NCBI GenBank assembly: GCA_023409975.1
Contig: JAEYQO010000016.1
Span: 1-14,657, forward strand
DNA from: Bacteroidota bacterium
GTDB taxonomy: Bacteria; Bacteroidota; Bacteroidia; Chitinophagales; Chitinophagaceae
Direction: 5' to 3'
Length of the DNA stretch: 14,657 bases
Part shown: one piece after another, positions 1 to 7,902 of the stretch
How positions within the stretch are numbered: position 1 is the first letter of the stretch
Layout of the letters: each line of letters begins with the position of its first letter
Translations under genes and position numbers: made by a program
The notes under the pieces: model-generated
Database searches by the model: none
Seen by the model: only the letters and a program-made list of their open reading frames with translations
Told to the model about the DNA's origin: nothing

Positions 1-25
1 CCCACAACCCACCTTTCAATCCTCA

Positions 26-38
26 CCCCATAATGGGG
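26..38. repeat. 13-bp odd palindrome upstream of the transglycosylase gene
   Basis: The arms CCCCAT and ATGGGG flank a single central A. The arms match perfectly, but the stem is too short and lacks a following T-run to be a convincing terminator. It may be the remains of a terminator for a gene to the left of the window, or a protein-binding site. Chance is also possible. Confidence 0.3.
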
Positions 39-119
39 AACATGCCAATAAGCTCTGCATTAAGTATTGATTATCATTTCCTTACAATTTCCTTATAATA
101 ATTTTTAGAAGGTCGGGGG

Positions 120-127
120 TACCTTTG
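120..127 (+). promoter_or_regulatory. Bacteroidota-type -7 promoter element for the transglycosylase gene
   Basis: TACCTTTG matches the Bacteroidota -7 consensus TAnnTTTG exactly. It lies 26 bases before the ATG at 154, which predicts a leader of roughly 20 nucleotides. I see no clear TTTG -33 element at the usual 19-21 base spacing; that stretch is AT-rich. The element sits between short inverted arms AAGGT (109-113) and ACCTT (121-125), which overlap it and could form an operator, though arms this short may be chance. Confidence 0.55.
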
Positions 128-153
128 CTATCTACCTATCCAAAACTGACCTT

Positions 154-1134
154 ATGACCAAAACTTCTAAGAAATTAGCGGCCCTAACTATGGCCATGAT
201 GCTCGGAACAGCCTCTTTCGCAAACCTTCATTTCACCGGAATTGAGGATAATCAGCTACAAATTGTGGTGACCGGCCTGCCCTTCGAAATCAAGCACCAG
301 GCTCCAGTTGTAACGCAGATCCTGCCGATCCCGAAAGTTCAGGAGGTATTGAATTTTGCAGATGAGCGCGTACCCATCGAAAGGCCTTCGGTACAGGATC
401 GCCTGAATGATGAGCTTAAACACAATTTCAATGACAGGCTGAGCACAGAGTTTATCCTGAAGATGGCCAATCGCTGGTTGCCGGTAATCGAACCCATCCT
501 TGCAGAACATGGTGTGCCAAATGACTTTAAATATCTGTGTATCGCAGAAAGCGCCCTCCAGAATAAGGTCTCTCCCGTAGGAGCCGCCGGTTTCTGGCAG
601 TTCATGCCCTATACGGCGCCTGAGTTCGGACTCGAGATCAATAAAGAGGTGGATGAGCGCTATAATGTTCAGAAGAGCACTGAAGCAGCCGCAAAATACC
701 TGAAGAGCGCCTATAAGCGTTTCGGTTCCTGGACCGCCGCCGCAGCCTCATATAATATGGGTCAGGGCGGACTGAGCAAGCAGCAGCGCCTGCAGGGTAC
801 GAATGATTACTTCAGCCTGTTACTGCCCAGCGAGACAATGCAGTATGTGTACCGCATCCTCTCTTTCAAACTCCTGATCGGTTCTCCTGAAACTTTTAAT
901 ATCGATGTTGCCGGTCTGGACGTTTTCAATCCGCTACCCACCCGCACCGTTGCCGTTACAAAAAGCATCAGCAATCTCGCTGAGTTCGCCAAACAAAACG
1001 GAACTAATTTTGATACCCTGAAAGAATTAAACCCCTGGTTGCGTGATCGTAAGCTGACCGTTAAAGAAGGTAAGAGTTACACATTCGCCCTGCCCTGGCA
1101 GGACGTTAGCAACGAGCAGGTTGCTAGTCTCTAG
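154..1134 (+). CDS. Exported MltD-type lytic murein transglycosylase with C-terminal LysM-like module
   Basis: The product probably cleaves the beta-1,4 bond between MurNAc and GlcNAc in peptidoglycan, releasing 1,6-anhydromuropeptides in the periplasm. A signal peptide is visible at residues 1-23 (lysines, then a hydrophobic core, then an ASFA cleavage site). The SLT (family 1 transglycosylase) domain spans about 102-225. It shows the catalytic glutamate E132 in the AES motif, GFWQFMP at 146-152 and AAASYNMGQGG at 196-206, all expected for this fold. The stretch LLPSETMQYVYRIL (223-236) and a degenerate LysM-like segment with LNPWLR (292-297) are typical of Bacteroidota MltD homologues. At 326 aa with one weak LysM it is on the short side for MltD. 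It is apparently monocistronic, with its own promoter and a strong terminator behind it. The family is secure; the exact subfamily is less so. Confidence 0.9.
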   Translation: MTKTSKKLAALTMAMMLGTASFANLHFTGIEDNQLQIVVTGLPFEIKHQAPVVTQILPIPKVQEVLNFADERVPIERPSVQDRLNDELKHNFNDRLSTEFILKMANRWLPVIEPILAEHGVPNDFKYLCIAESALQNKVSPVGAAGFWQFMPYTAPEFGLEINKEVDERYNVQKSTEAAAKYLKSAYKRFGSWTAAAASYNMGQGGLSKQQRLQGTNDYFSLLLPSETMQYVYRILSFKLLIGSPETFNIDVAGLDVFNPLPTRTVAVTKSISNLAEFAKQNGTNFDTLKELNPWLRDRKLTVKEGKSYTFALPWQDVSNEQVASL

Positions 1135-1136
1135 TG

Positions 1137-1157
1137 GTTGATAGTTGATAGTTATAG
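1137..1157. repeat. Short 7-bp tandem repeat after the transglycosylase gene
   Basis: Two perfect copies of GTTGATA are followed by a degenerate third unit, GTTATAG, starting three bases after the stop codon. The unit resembles the reverse complement of the longer nACTAry array at 13705-13753 and may belong to the same repeat family. The tract is short, so its significance is uncertain. Confidence 0.5.
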
Positions 1158-1230
1158 GGAATTACAGAAGCTGATTTGCATGAACGATTTGATGTAGAGA
1201 CGTAAGCTTCCCAGATAGAATGAATATAAG

Positions 1231-1262
1231 TTCAGCGCCCCACCGGGCGCTGAATTTTTTTT
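1231..1262 (+). terminator. Strong intrinsic terminator after the transglycosylase gene
   Basis: A perfect 10-bp stem is formed by TTCAGCGCCC (1231-1240) and GGGCGCTGAA (1245-1254) around the loop CACC, followed by eight T residues (1255-1262). Orientation and the T-run give plus-strand termination. It lies about 100 bases past the stop codon at 1134 and insulates the transglycosylase from the paralogue pair downstream. Confidence 0.92.
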
Positions 1263-1363
1263 GCACTGACCTATTTCAAACGGTGCAGCAGTAACAGGGT
1301 TAATAACAAGCTGATTGCGACGGAAAATGAAATACATTAAATTCGATCACTCAAACCAGTTAT

Positions 1364-1933
1364 ATGAAACACCTGCTACTCATCGCACTTATATTGGTCT
1401 CTTCGAGTGTATTCGGTCAGCATTCTATGCTCTCTCTGTATGGTACTACGCTACACGAGATAAAAGGCACAGATTACCTAGTCGTTACGATTAATAGAAT
1501 GGAAAAGAGTAAGGAAAGCAAAAAGGAACTTCTGTTTGTCAATACACGAACCGGAGAGCATCAAATGGTAGAGTTTCCTGGTGATAGTTGGAGCTTTATG
1601 GATGAAATTGTGCAGGTTCGTATCGATAGTTTGGGAATTAGCTATGTGTTGGTCACAGCCAAAACGAAAGACCTGGATGGCAAAAAAGGATTGGGGTTCG
1701 GTGATCCGGAACAGCTTTTCATATTATCTACAGATGGAACCCAGCGTACCAAACTTACCGCGGATAGCTTTTATGTAAAATCCTGGGTTGTCAAAGAGGA
1801 GACCCGAACCATTGCAGTGTATGGCTATTACGATACCAATAATAACAGGAAAAATGACAAAGGTGATCAGTCGGTCATCGAGATCTATGATCTTAAGTCA
1901 TTGAAGCTTATCAATTCTGTAAAAGCATTCTAG
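1364..1933 (+). CDS. Exported protein of unknown function, first of a tandem paralogue pair
   Basis: I do not recognise a named family. Residues 1-18 form a type I signal peptide with a likely cleavage before Gln19 (VFG|Q), so the product is periplasmic or outer-surface. The mature part of about 170 residues is rich in predicted beta strands (LLFVNTRTGE, QLFILSTDG, VIEIYDLKSLKLI), reminiscent of blades of a partial propeller. An EF-hand-like acidic loop with D157, N159, N161, D165 and D168 (DxNxN...D..D) could bind calcium. It is clearly homologous to the gene 23 bases downstream: the two share GYYD.N.NRK.DK.D and IYDLK.LKLI, the same length and the same order of segments. The two are probably co-transcribed. 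I see no good TAnnTTTG promoter between the terminator at 1262 and this start. Confidence 0.8.
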   Translation: MKHLLLIALILVSSSVFGQHSMLSLYGTTLHEIKGTDYLVVTINRMEKSKESKKELLFVNTRTGEHQMVEFPGDSWSFMDEIVQVRIDSLGISYVLVTAKTKDLDGKKGLGFGDPEQLFILSTDGTQRTKLTADSFYVKSWVVKEETRTIAVYGYYDTNNNRKNDKGDQSVIEIYDLKSLKLINSVKAF

Positions 1934-1956
1934 ATTTGAAAGTGTTGGGATACCCT

Positions 1957-2514
1957 ATGAAGCGCCTGAGTTCCCTTTTTACTGTTATGCTCCTGAGCTG
2001 CTCTGCTCAGGGATTCGGGATCTATAGCCTTTTCGATCGCTTTCTGGCGCTCAAAGACAGCAATTATATCGTGGCCGATGTAAGCTACGTCAATGATCTC
2101 GGAGAGAGAAAGCTCCGGCTGCTCTTTATCAATACAGAATCGCAATCCGCACAAAAGGTTGATTTCCCGGGAATCAGCTGGATGAGGGAATTTCATCAAA
2201 TCCGAATTAACGAACTCGGCATAAATGCGCTCATCGTGTCGGCAAGTTTATCCGAAAGCAGTACGGGCGGACCCGCACCCGCTGAACAGGACCAGATTTG
2301 GATCGTTTCCTTAAATGGTCAGCAACGCACCCTCCTCACCGACCCAGGTTTCTATGCCGGATCATGGATGGTGAACCAGCATGTGGGAACGCTTGTGGTG
2401 CATGGATACTATGATTTGAATAGCAACCGCAAAAGAGATAAAGCTGACAGAGAGGTACTTCAGATTTATGATCTGAAGACATTGAAACTGATCCATCGGG
2501 TAGAGGGATTTTAA
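1957..2514 (+). CDS. Exported protein of unknown function, second of a tandem paralogue pair
   Basis: This 185-aa paralogue of the preceding protein shares the segment order and the EF-hand-like loop (D153, N155, N157, D161, D164). I place the start at the ATG at 1957. An in-frame TTG at 1936 would add seven residues ahead of an otherwise standard signal sequence (MKRLSSLFTVMLL). The signal region contains LLSC (C15), which fits a lipobox, so this copy could be a lipoprotein whereas its neighbour has a plain type I signal. Cleavage after Gly19 or nearby is the alternative. Identity to the neighbour looks highest in the last 45 residues and low in the middle, where this copy carries a loop rich in Ser, Gly, Pro and Ala (about 99-110). 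This suggests an old duplication. The function is unknown. Confidence 0.8.
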   Translation: MKRLSSLFTVMLLSCSAQGFGIYSLFDRFLALKDSNYIVADVSYVNDLGERKLRLLFINTESQSAQKVDFPGISWMREFHQIRINELGINALIVSASLSESSTGGPAPAEQDQIWIVSLNGQQRTLLTDPGFYAGSWMVNQHVGTLVVHGYYDLNSNRKRDKADREVLQIYDLKTLKLIHRVEGF

Positions 2515-2536
2515 GCAATGCCATAAAAGGTCGATG

Positions 2537-2562
2537 AAAAAACAACCTGTCCGTTAACAGGT
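2537..2562 (-). terminator. Intrinsic terminator of the BCCT transporter gene (minus strand)
   Basis: On the minus strand the arms ACCTGT (2562-2557) and ACAGGT (2550-2545) enclose a six-base loop and are followed by TTGTTTTTTC, a classic T-run. It lies 34 bases past the transporter stop codon, in the gap between two convergent genes. A wider pair of arms, ATAAAAGG (2523-2530) and CCTTTTAT (2586-2593), encloses the hairpin and might help stop plus-strand transcripts as well. Confidence 0.75.
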
Positions 2563-2595
2563 AGCGAAGTCTGGCAGCCACCGGGCCTTTTATTA

Positions 2596-4104
2596 TCACG
2601 AATCCGGAGGGATGGACTTTTTATGTTTCGGAGGCTTTAGTTCTTCCTGTAGTGCAAGGTAAAGAGAATAACACATAGCTACCATAATGATCGAAAATGG
2701 CAAAGCGGCTATTATCGAGGCCGTCTGCAATCCCTGCAGTCCACCACTAATCAGCAGAATCGCCGCTACTGAGGACTGGAGTATTCCCCAGGTCAGTTTC
2801 ACTTTTGTGGGCGGGTTCTGAACGCCTTTCGACGAGAGCATACCCAAAACAAAAGTGGCTGAGTCTGCCGAAGTGATAAAGAACGTAATGATGAGTAAAG
2901 TGGCGATAATGGCGAGTATGCTTCCGGCGGGTAGTTGCTGCAGGGTGTTGAACAATGCAGAGGTCACATCCGTCTGAGCCAGTTCTGCTATTTTACCATT
3001 GTGAAATAGTTCCAGGTTGAGTGCGGTTCCCCCGAATACTGAAAACCAGAGAAATCCAAACAGCGTGGGCGCCATCAATACCCCCAGAACAAACTCCCGG
3101 ATCGTTCGTCCCTTAGAGACTCTGGCGATGAACATACCTACAAAAGGAGCCCAGGCAATCCACCATGCCCAGTAGAATAAGGTCCAGCTCTTGATCCAGG
3201 CTCCCTGACTGAAAGGCGTGAGTGTCAGGCTCATCTGTACGAGATTCTGCAGATAGCTGCCAATAGTTGTGGTTAGTACGTCGAAAATAAAGGATGTGGG
3301 ACCTGCAAACAACACAAAAACAAGCAGCACAGCCGCAACACCAAGGTTGACATTGCTTAGTATCCGGATTCCCTTATCCAGACCAGTAGTGGCAGAAATG
3401 AGGTACAGTACCGTCACAATACCGATGATCGTCAGTTGTGTTCCTGGTCCGATTGTCAGACCCGTCAGATGGTTCAGACCTCCATTGATCTGCAGAGTTC
3501 CCAATCCCAGCGAAGTGGCCACACCAAATACTGTAGCAATAATCGCCAGGATATCGATCGTCTTTCCAAGCGGACCCTTCACCCGGTCCCCGAGGAGCGG
3601 ATAGAACACACTGCTGATCAGGCCGGACTGTTTCTTCCGGAACGTGAAATAGGCAATCGTCAGACCAATGACAGTGTAAATGGCCCAGGCGTGAAGTCCC
3701 CAATGGAAGAAGGAATATCGCATCGCAAGTCTGGCCGCAACAGCCGTCTGAGGAGCTGCGCTTTCAGGCGGATTCATGTAATGACTAAGTGGCTCTGCAG
3801 TACCCCAGAATACCAGGCCGATTCCCATTCCAGCGCTGAATAGCATAGCAAACCAGCTCCGGTTGGAATAAGTAGGCTCATCATCATCTGCACCGAGTTT
3901 GATATTCCCGAAACGACTGAAAGCCAACACCACAGCAAACACCAGAAAGCCAAAAGTGGCCAGCATATAGAACCAGCCGAATTTTTCTGTGGTGAGGTTC
4001 AGGATACGTTCAGAAGATTCCGCCAGCCCTTCAGGTGAAAATCCACCCCAGATCACGAATATCACAATGATCGTTGCAGCGATGATAAAAACCAGATTTT
4101 TCAT
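2596..4104 (-). CDS. BCCT-family secondary transporter for betaine, choline or carnitine-type solutes
   Basis: The 502-aa protein has about twelve hydrophobic segments, the normal BCCT topology. Hallmarks are GMGIGLVFWGTAEPLSHY around 92-109, the family signature from WTLFYWAWWIAWAPF through FIARVSKGRTIREF around 307-338, and SADSATFVLGML near 412-423. The aromatic TM8 segment (FYWAWW) forms the quaternary-ammonium binding site in BetP-type proteins. Known members import glycine betaine, choline, carnitine or ectoine, usually with Na+ or H+, for osmoprotection. The substrate cannot be read from sequence. The cytoplasmic tail (about 16 residues, KPPKHKK) is short, so it lacks the long osmosensing tail of BetP. 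I chose the ATG at 4104 because it gives a standard N-terminus just before TM1; a GTG at 4122 would add six residues. No solute-synthesis genes lie beside it. Confidence 0.93.
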   Translation of the reverse strand: MKNLVFIIAATIIVIFVIWGGFSPEGLAESSERILNLTTEKFGWFYMLATFGFLVFAVVLAFSRFGNIKLGADDDEPTYSNRSWFAMLFSAGMGIGLVFWGTAEPLSHYMNPPESAAPQTAVAARLAMRYSFFHWGLHAWAIYTVIGLTIAYFTFRKKQSGLISSVFYPLLGDRVKGPLGKTIDILAIIATVFGVATSLGLGTLQINGGLNHLTGLTIGPGTQLTIIGIVTVLYLISATTGLDKGIRILSNVNLGVAAVLLVFVLFAGPTSFIFDVLTTTIGSYLQNLVQMSLTLTPFSQGAWIKSWTLFYWAWWIAWAPFVGMFIARVSKGRTIREFVLGVLMAPTLFGFLWFSVFGGTALNLELFHNGKIAELAQTDVTSALFNTLQQLPAGSILAIIATLLIITFFITSADSATFVLGMLSSKGVQNPPTKVKLTWGILQSSVAAILLISGGLQGLQTASIIAALPFSIIMVAMCYSLYLALQEELKPPKHKKSIPPDS

Positions 4105-4244
4105 AGGAAAATGAGGCGTCACCCGATTTTGCAGGACAGGTAAAAGATGTCATCAGGCTCAACAGCAAATGCTCAATAAAACAATGCCTTGAAAAATTAG
4201 CGGAAATCCTTGAAACTCGGCCAGAAGTTGGTAATTGCTTTTGC

Positions 4245-4252
4245 AACCTTTG
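4245..4252 (+). promoter_or_regulatory. Possible -7 promoter element before the WG-repeat-like gene
   Basis: AACCTTTG differs from the Bacteroidota -7 consensus TAnnTTTG at one base. It lies 59 bases before the ATG at 4312, in the divergent region shared with the BCCT gene. No well-spaced TTTG -33 element is visible, so the assignment is weak. Confidence 0.3.
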
Positions 4253-4311
4253 GAGGATTATGGAATTCTGTTTGGCTTGCGTCTTAACACCAGCATTCGA
4301 TAGAGCTACTT

Positions 4312-5397
4312 ATGAAAAAGCGAATGATGACGTTACTGTTGATCCTTGCCGGCATCGCTGGGTACTGTCAGGATTCCAGTCTGTGGTTCAGAACCGAAAG
4401 TGAAAACACGGAGGTAGTTGGTTACAAAGACCAGAGCGGAACCTTGAGGATCGGACAGCGGTTGAGCTATCTGACGCGGGCACACCACTTCGAGAATGTG
4501 ATTGCCACAGCCGATAGCGGTAGTTACCAGTTCTATTACTTATTGAAATCAGGGAGGATCTTTGGAAAGGATAGCGTTTATGGATTGGAGGGTTCAGTGG
4601 ATTGTGAACGGGAAGGTTTTGTCAGAGCGATGAATAGAAAAGGCGAAGGTTTAGGACTGTTCAACCGTTTGGGCAAACTCGTTGTGCCTATGGAATACAA
4701 CCACCTTTCGCCAGTAACCAATGGAATGGTCATCGCGCTGAAGGGTGCAGAGAAACATTATTGGGATAAGGATGACCATTCCGGCTGCAATCACTATTCC
4801 TGGAAAGGTGGATGTGATCTTTTGATCGATACAGCAAACAGAATTCTCATCGACAGTTTTTTTGATGGTTATGATCTGAACCTTCATACCCTGAAGATCT
4901 CAGACGCTCCGGATCCCGACACCATCAGGAGAAATTACAAGGCTATGAATGGGAGCTACTATTCATTTGTTGTATCGGAGAAAGAGTTTCTCCAGTGGTT
5001 TATGAACAATTTGCTTCCAGATCTTTCCCGCGAACGATTGGCAGCAGCCCTGTATGAGGAGTTTCAGTGGTGGGATTCTGTAGCAGGCTGGCTGGCCATT
5101 CCCGGAGATCAGGTGCCCGATGACATCTATAAGCAGATCCTGAGCCAGCTTGGAATTTGTCAGAAGGATAATAGCGTCTGCGAAATCTCCAGAGACATCT
5201 ACTTGGTAGGTCGTGAAAGGGACAACTACCAGGAATATATCGACAACTGTGGTGAATTGAAGGAATTACAGTACCCTATTTTCGGAGTAAATATCGAGAC
5301 TGGGGCGGAAGACATCACCTTTCGCAGCCATTTCCAATTTCTTCGAACGGACTATGGGTATAAGCTGGTTACTGTATCAATCAGGGAGATTTTGTGA
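4312..5397 (+). CDS. Exported protein with WG-repeat-like N-terminal half, function unknown
   Basis: A signal peptide is visible at residues 1-20 (MKKRMM, a Leu/Ile core, cleavage near GYCQ). Residues from about 36 to 180 resemble degenerate WG beta-repeats common in Bacteroidota: GLFNRLGKLVVPMEYNHL at 115-132 followed by a segment like the usual 'SEGLA.V', and a further unit ending CDLLIDTANRILID. Such repeats form small beta units of unknown binding role. The C-terminal half (about 220-361) is different: it is rich in Trp, Glu and Asp (FLQWFMNNLLPDL, EEFQWWDSVAGWLAI) and probably alpha/beta. Five cysteines in the mature part (C98, C159, C168, C283 and C289, near these positions) and one near 333 could form disulfides. 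The lipoprotein gene 21 bases downstream is probably in the same operon. I assign no specific function. Confidence 0.75.
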   Translation: MKKRMMTLLLILAGIAGYCQDSSLWFRTESENTEVVGYKDQSGTLRIGQRLSYLTRAHHFENVIATADSGSYQFYYLLKSGRIFGKDSVYGLEGSVDCEREGFVRAMNRKGEGLGLFNRLGKLVVPMEYNHLSPVTNGMVIALKGAEKHYWDKDDHSGCNHYSWKGGCDLLIDTANRILIDSFFDGYDLNLHTLKISDAPDPDTIRRNYKAMNGSYYSFVVSEKEFLQWFMNNLLPDLSRERLAAALYEEFQWWDSVAGWLAIPGDQVPDDIYKQILSQLGICQKDNSVCEISRDIYLVGRERDNYQEYIDNCGELKELQYPIFGVNIETGAEDITFRSHFQFLRTDYGYKLVTVSIREIL

Positions 5398-5418
5398 AAC
5401 ATTCAATTTTTACCATCC

Positions 5419-5847
5419 ATGCACAAATTCTCTTTGTTTTTTCTTGTCCGCTTACTACTATCTTGTTCCAGGGAAGAGTATAGTCTCCCTGTCGAGCCAC
5501 GGGATTTTTTCGTCAATCTGGATACAACAGAGAGGAAGCTACTTGGAAAATGGTGGCTGAAAAAGGCGACGGACTCCACTTTTGCGGACTATCCCTACGA
5601 ACATGTGTGGGTGGATGTCTATACTGGTTACACTGCTACCACTATAGAATTTCGTCGAAAACTGTTTGACCCCTACAATGTAGGTGAGGATAAATTAGGC
5701 TTCGAAAAATGCTATTTCTGGAGCCCACCTGGTCTGGAAGTAGGTTTGATGCCCGTTAAGACAATTTCCTGGGAGCATGATTCGGTTACTAAGAAATTGG
5801 TAGTAGGGGTTGATACACTTCAGATCAGACGTTTAACAGACAGCTAA
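5419..5847 (+). CDS. Small lipoprotein, possibly lipocalin-like
   Basis: Residues 1-16 form a short lipoprotein signal peptide (FFLVRLLLSC) with the lipid-modified cysteine predicted at C16, which places the product on a membrane facing the periplasm or surface. The mature protein of about 125 residues is beta-rich. LLGKWWL (41-47) resembles the opening strand of lipocalin-like domains, and it ends in alternating strands (KLVVGVDTLQIRRL). The lipocalin reading is a guess from one motif and size. It begins 21 bases after the WG-repeat-like gene and is likely co-transcribed. A second start in another frame at 5354 only yields a shadow ORF. Confidence 0.7.
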   Translation: MHKFSLFFLVRLLLSCSREEYSLPVEPRDFFVNLDTTERKLLGKWWLKKATDSTFADYPYEHVWVDVYTGYTATTIEFRRKLFDPYNVGEDKLGFEKCYFWSPPGLEVGLMPVKTISWEHDSVTKKLVVGVDTLQIRRLTDS

Positions 5848-6068
5848 TCAGTCATTTCTATGATTCATCGGGTTCCATTCGATCCATTTGTTTGGGAAAG
5901 GGTTTGGGTTTGGTATTTTGAACGATAGCTACAAACGATCTATAAAAGAGTGAGTGTTATCTTTTTTGATGAGAACCGACCAACGATTTTCCACTCCTTT
6001 TCAATGAGTCGATCAGAGGAACACTGAATATTGCAATGCTGAGACTATTGTATTATCCTTGTACTGCT

Positions 6069-7889
6069 ATGAAAATAACCGTGTCCTTATTAACTGCCAT
6101 CTTGCTTTGCCTTACAAGCCAGGCACAACAAATGAACTGGTCCTGGATAAATGATGCATCAGGCAACGGGGATCACCGGGTTTATTGTCCTGTCGTAGAT
6201 AAGAACTTTAATGTCTATGTCACAGGTACATTTTCAGGTACAACGATGACAATCGGCACTGTGTCACTTACCAATGTGGGACAATCTGGGACAACCGATG
6301 TTTATCTTGCGAAATATGATAGTGTAGGGAATCTTATCTGGGCAAAAAGTGCTGGAGGTCCTTTTGTGGATGTGGCGAGTGATGTAGCTGTAGATGATGC
6401 TGGAAACGTTCTAATAACAGGTCATTTTTCCGGTTCCGTAAACTTTGGATCTGATACCCTTGTAAGTTCAGGCAGCGTGGACCTGTTCATCGTGAAATAC
6501 GATCCTGCAGGAAATGTGATGTGGGCTAAGAAAGCTGGGGGGACAGGCGGAAACACTTGGGGACGTGCTATCGTTGCAGACACTGTCGGTAATATTTACC
6601 TGACAGGACATTTTAACAGTCCTTCAATTGAAGTAGGGCCTGACATGCTCAATAACCCTGGCGTGTTTGTTGCTAAATATGACCCTTCTGGCAATGTGTT
6701 GTGGACGAATAATGCAGTAGGTAATGCCTTAGACATCAGCAATGATATCGCTGTAGACGGCAGTGGAAATGTATATTGCGCAGGTACATTCGTCTATTCT
6801 ATAAGCTTTGGCGCTGTAAACCTACAGTCTCAAGGATCTGACGACGCTTTTATTGTTAAGTTCGATAATATGGGATCCGCAGTCTGGGCTCAGAGAGCTG
6901 GGGGTGTAGAGGACGATCAATGTAATGGACTCGCGCTTGATAATACGGGCAATTTATACGTCATCGGTCGGTACGCAAGCAGCCAGATGTTTTTTGGAGG
7001 TTATGTATTACCGAATTCCGGGGCTCCAAACACGGGCGATGTTTTTGTTGCAAAGTTCACGTCGGCAGGTGCTTTTATATGGGCAAGAGGTCATGGCAGT
7101 AGCTCCGATGACATTGGACGGCATATAGTTGTTGACGCCGCTGGTAACACCTGGATATCGGGCGAAATGGGTGATTATATACTGTGGCCATTTTCCTTGC
7201 CCAATCATGGCTGGAGTGATGTTTATTTCGCTTTTCTAGATCCTAATGGTACAATACAATGGGCCGAAAGTGTTGGTGGTAATAATTTGGAGGTAAATGG
7301 AGGAATAGCACTTGACAAATTTGATAATCCTTATGTGTCCGGAAGCTTCCAGTCTAGTATTATAGCATTTGACACAGTATCAATCTCGAAAAATGGCGTA
7401 AGTGATATTTTTATCGCAAAGTATCACAGTTGTATGGTACCACCGTCACCTAACATTATTCAGTCGGGAAACATTCTGACCACCAGTACCGCATTCACTT
7501 CTTATCAGTGGTATTTTGAATTTAATCCTATACCTGGTGCAAACAGCCAAAGCTATACTGCCAGCGTGAGCGGCGACTACCAGGTGGCTGTTTCCGATGA
7601 GAATTGGTGTTTTAATATTTCTAGCCCTATTGGTGTAATTGTGGGGATAGATGAGCTGAACGGTAAATCGGGTCTCACCGTTTACCCTAATCCTGCGGAT
7701 GATCTGCTGTACGTGGTGTTTAACAGCATACAGGAAGGCCCGGTTGATTTATATGATCAATTGGGGCGGCGGGTGCTGCATGCTACACTGGTCGAAGGCA
7801 AAGCGCAGTTAAATATGCAGAGCCTGGCAGCTGGAGTGTATTTTCTTATAGCGGGTCAGTATCAACCAGTTAAGGTGATTAAAGAGTAA
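6069..7889 (+). CDS. Secreted seven-bladed SBBP-type beta-propeller with Ig-like domain and type IX sorting tail
   Basis: The 606-aa product starts best at the ATG at 6069, which directly precedes a standard signal peptide (MKITVSLLTAILLCLTSQAQ). An ATG at 6036 would add eleven residues in front. The region about 25-455 holds seven repeats of roughly 60 residues. Each has a strand of the NVYVTGTF type and then one of the DVYLAKYDxxGNxxWAKxAGG type; I count seven of each, enough to close a seven-bladed propeller. An Ig/PKD-like module follows (about 460-525, with YQWYFEF and a final GDYQVAVSDENWC). The last 70 residues (LTVYPNPADDLLYVVF ... LYDQLGRRV ... LAAGVYFLIA) are a type A Por sorting domain, so the protein should cross the outer membrane through the type IX system and be surface-attached or released. 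The ligand is unknown. The hydrolase gene starts 13 bases downstream. Confidence 0.9.
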   Translation: MKITVSLLTAILLCLTSQAQQMNWSWINDASGNGDHRVYCPVVDKNFNVYVTGTFSGTTMTIGTVSLTNVGQSGTTDVYLAKYDSVGNLIWAKSAGGPFVDVASDVAVDDAGNVLITGHFSGSVNFGSDTLVSSGSVDLFIVKYDPAGNVMWAKKAGGTGGNTWGRAIVADTVGNIYLTGHFNSPSIEVGPDMLNNPGVFVAKYDPSGNVLWTNNAVGNALDISNDIAVDGSGNVYCAGTFVYSISFGAVNLQSQGSDDAFIVKFDNMGSAVWAQRAGGVEDDQCNGLALDNTGNLYVIGRYASSQMFFGGYVLPNSGAPNTGDVFVAKFTSAGAFIWARGHGSSSDDIGRHIVVDAAGNTWISGEMGDYILWPFSLPNHGWSDVYFAFLDPNGTIQWAESVGGNNLEVNGGIALDKFDNPYVSGSFQSSIIAFDTVSISKNGVSDIFIAKYHSCMVPPSPNIIQSGNILTTSTAFTSYQWYFEFNPIPGANSQSYTASVSGDYQVAVSDENWCFNISSPIGVIVGIDELNGKSGLTVYPNPADDLLYVVFNSIQEGPVDLYDQLGRRVLHATLVEGKAQLNMQSLAAGVYFLIAGQYQPVKVIKE

Positions 7890-7902
7890 ATTTCATGGTT
7901 TT

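Noticed and set aside
3269..3843. Open frames on the plus strand opposite the BCCT transporter
   Set aside because: They are antisense shadows of a well-supported transporter and show biased, low-complexity composition.
4260..4403. Small overlapping ORF starting at the ATG at 4260, preceded by GGAGG, upstream of the WG-repeat-like gene
   Set aside because: The GGAGG-to-ATG spacing is very short, the peptide (about 47 codons) has no recognisable features, it overlaps the next gene in another frame, and Bacteroidota rely little on Shine-Dalgarno pairing.
5900..5950. Possible promoter with TTTG repeats and TATTTTG before the propeller gene
   Set aside because: The candidate -7 element has one base too few between TA and TTTG, and the TTTG copies are not at the required spacing.
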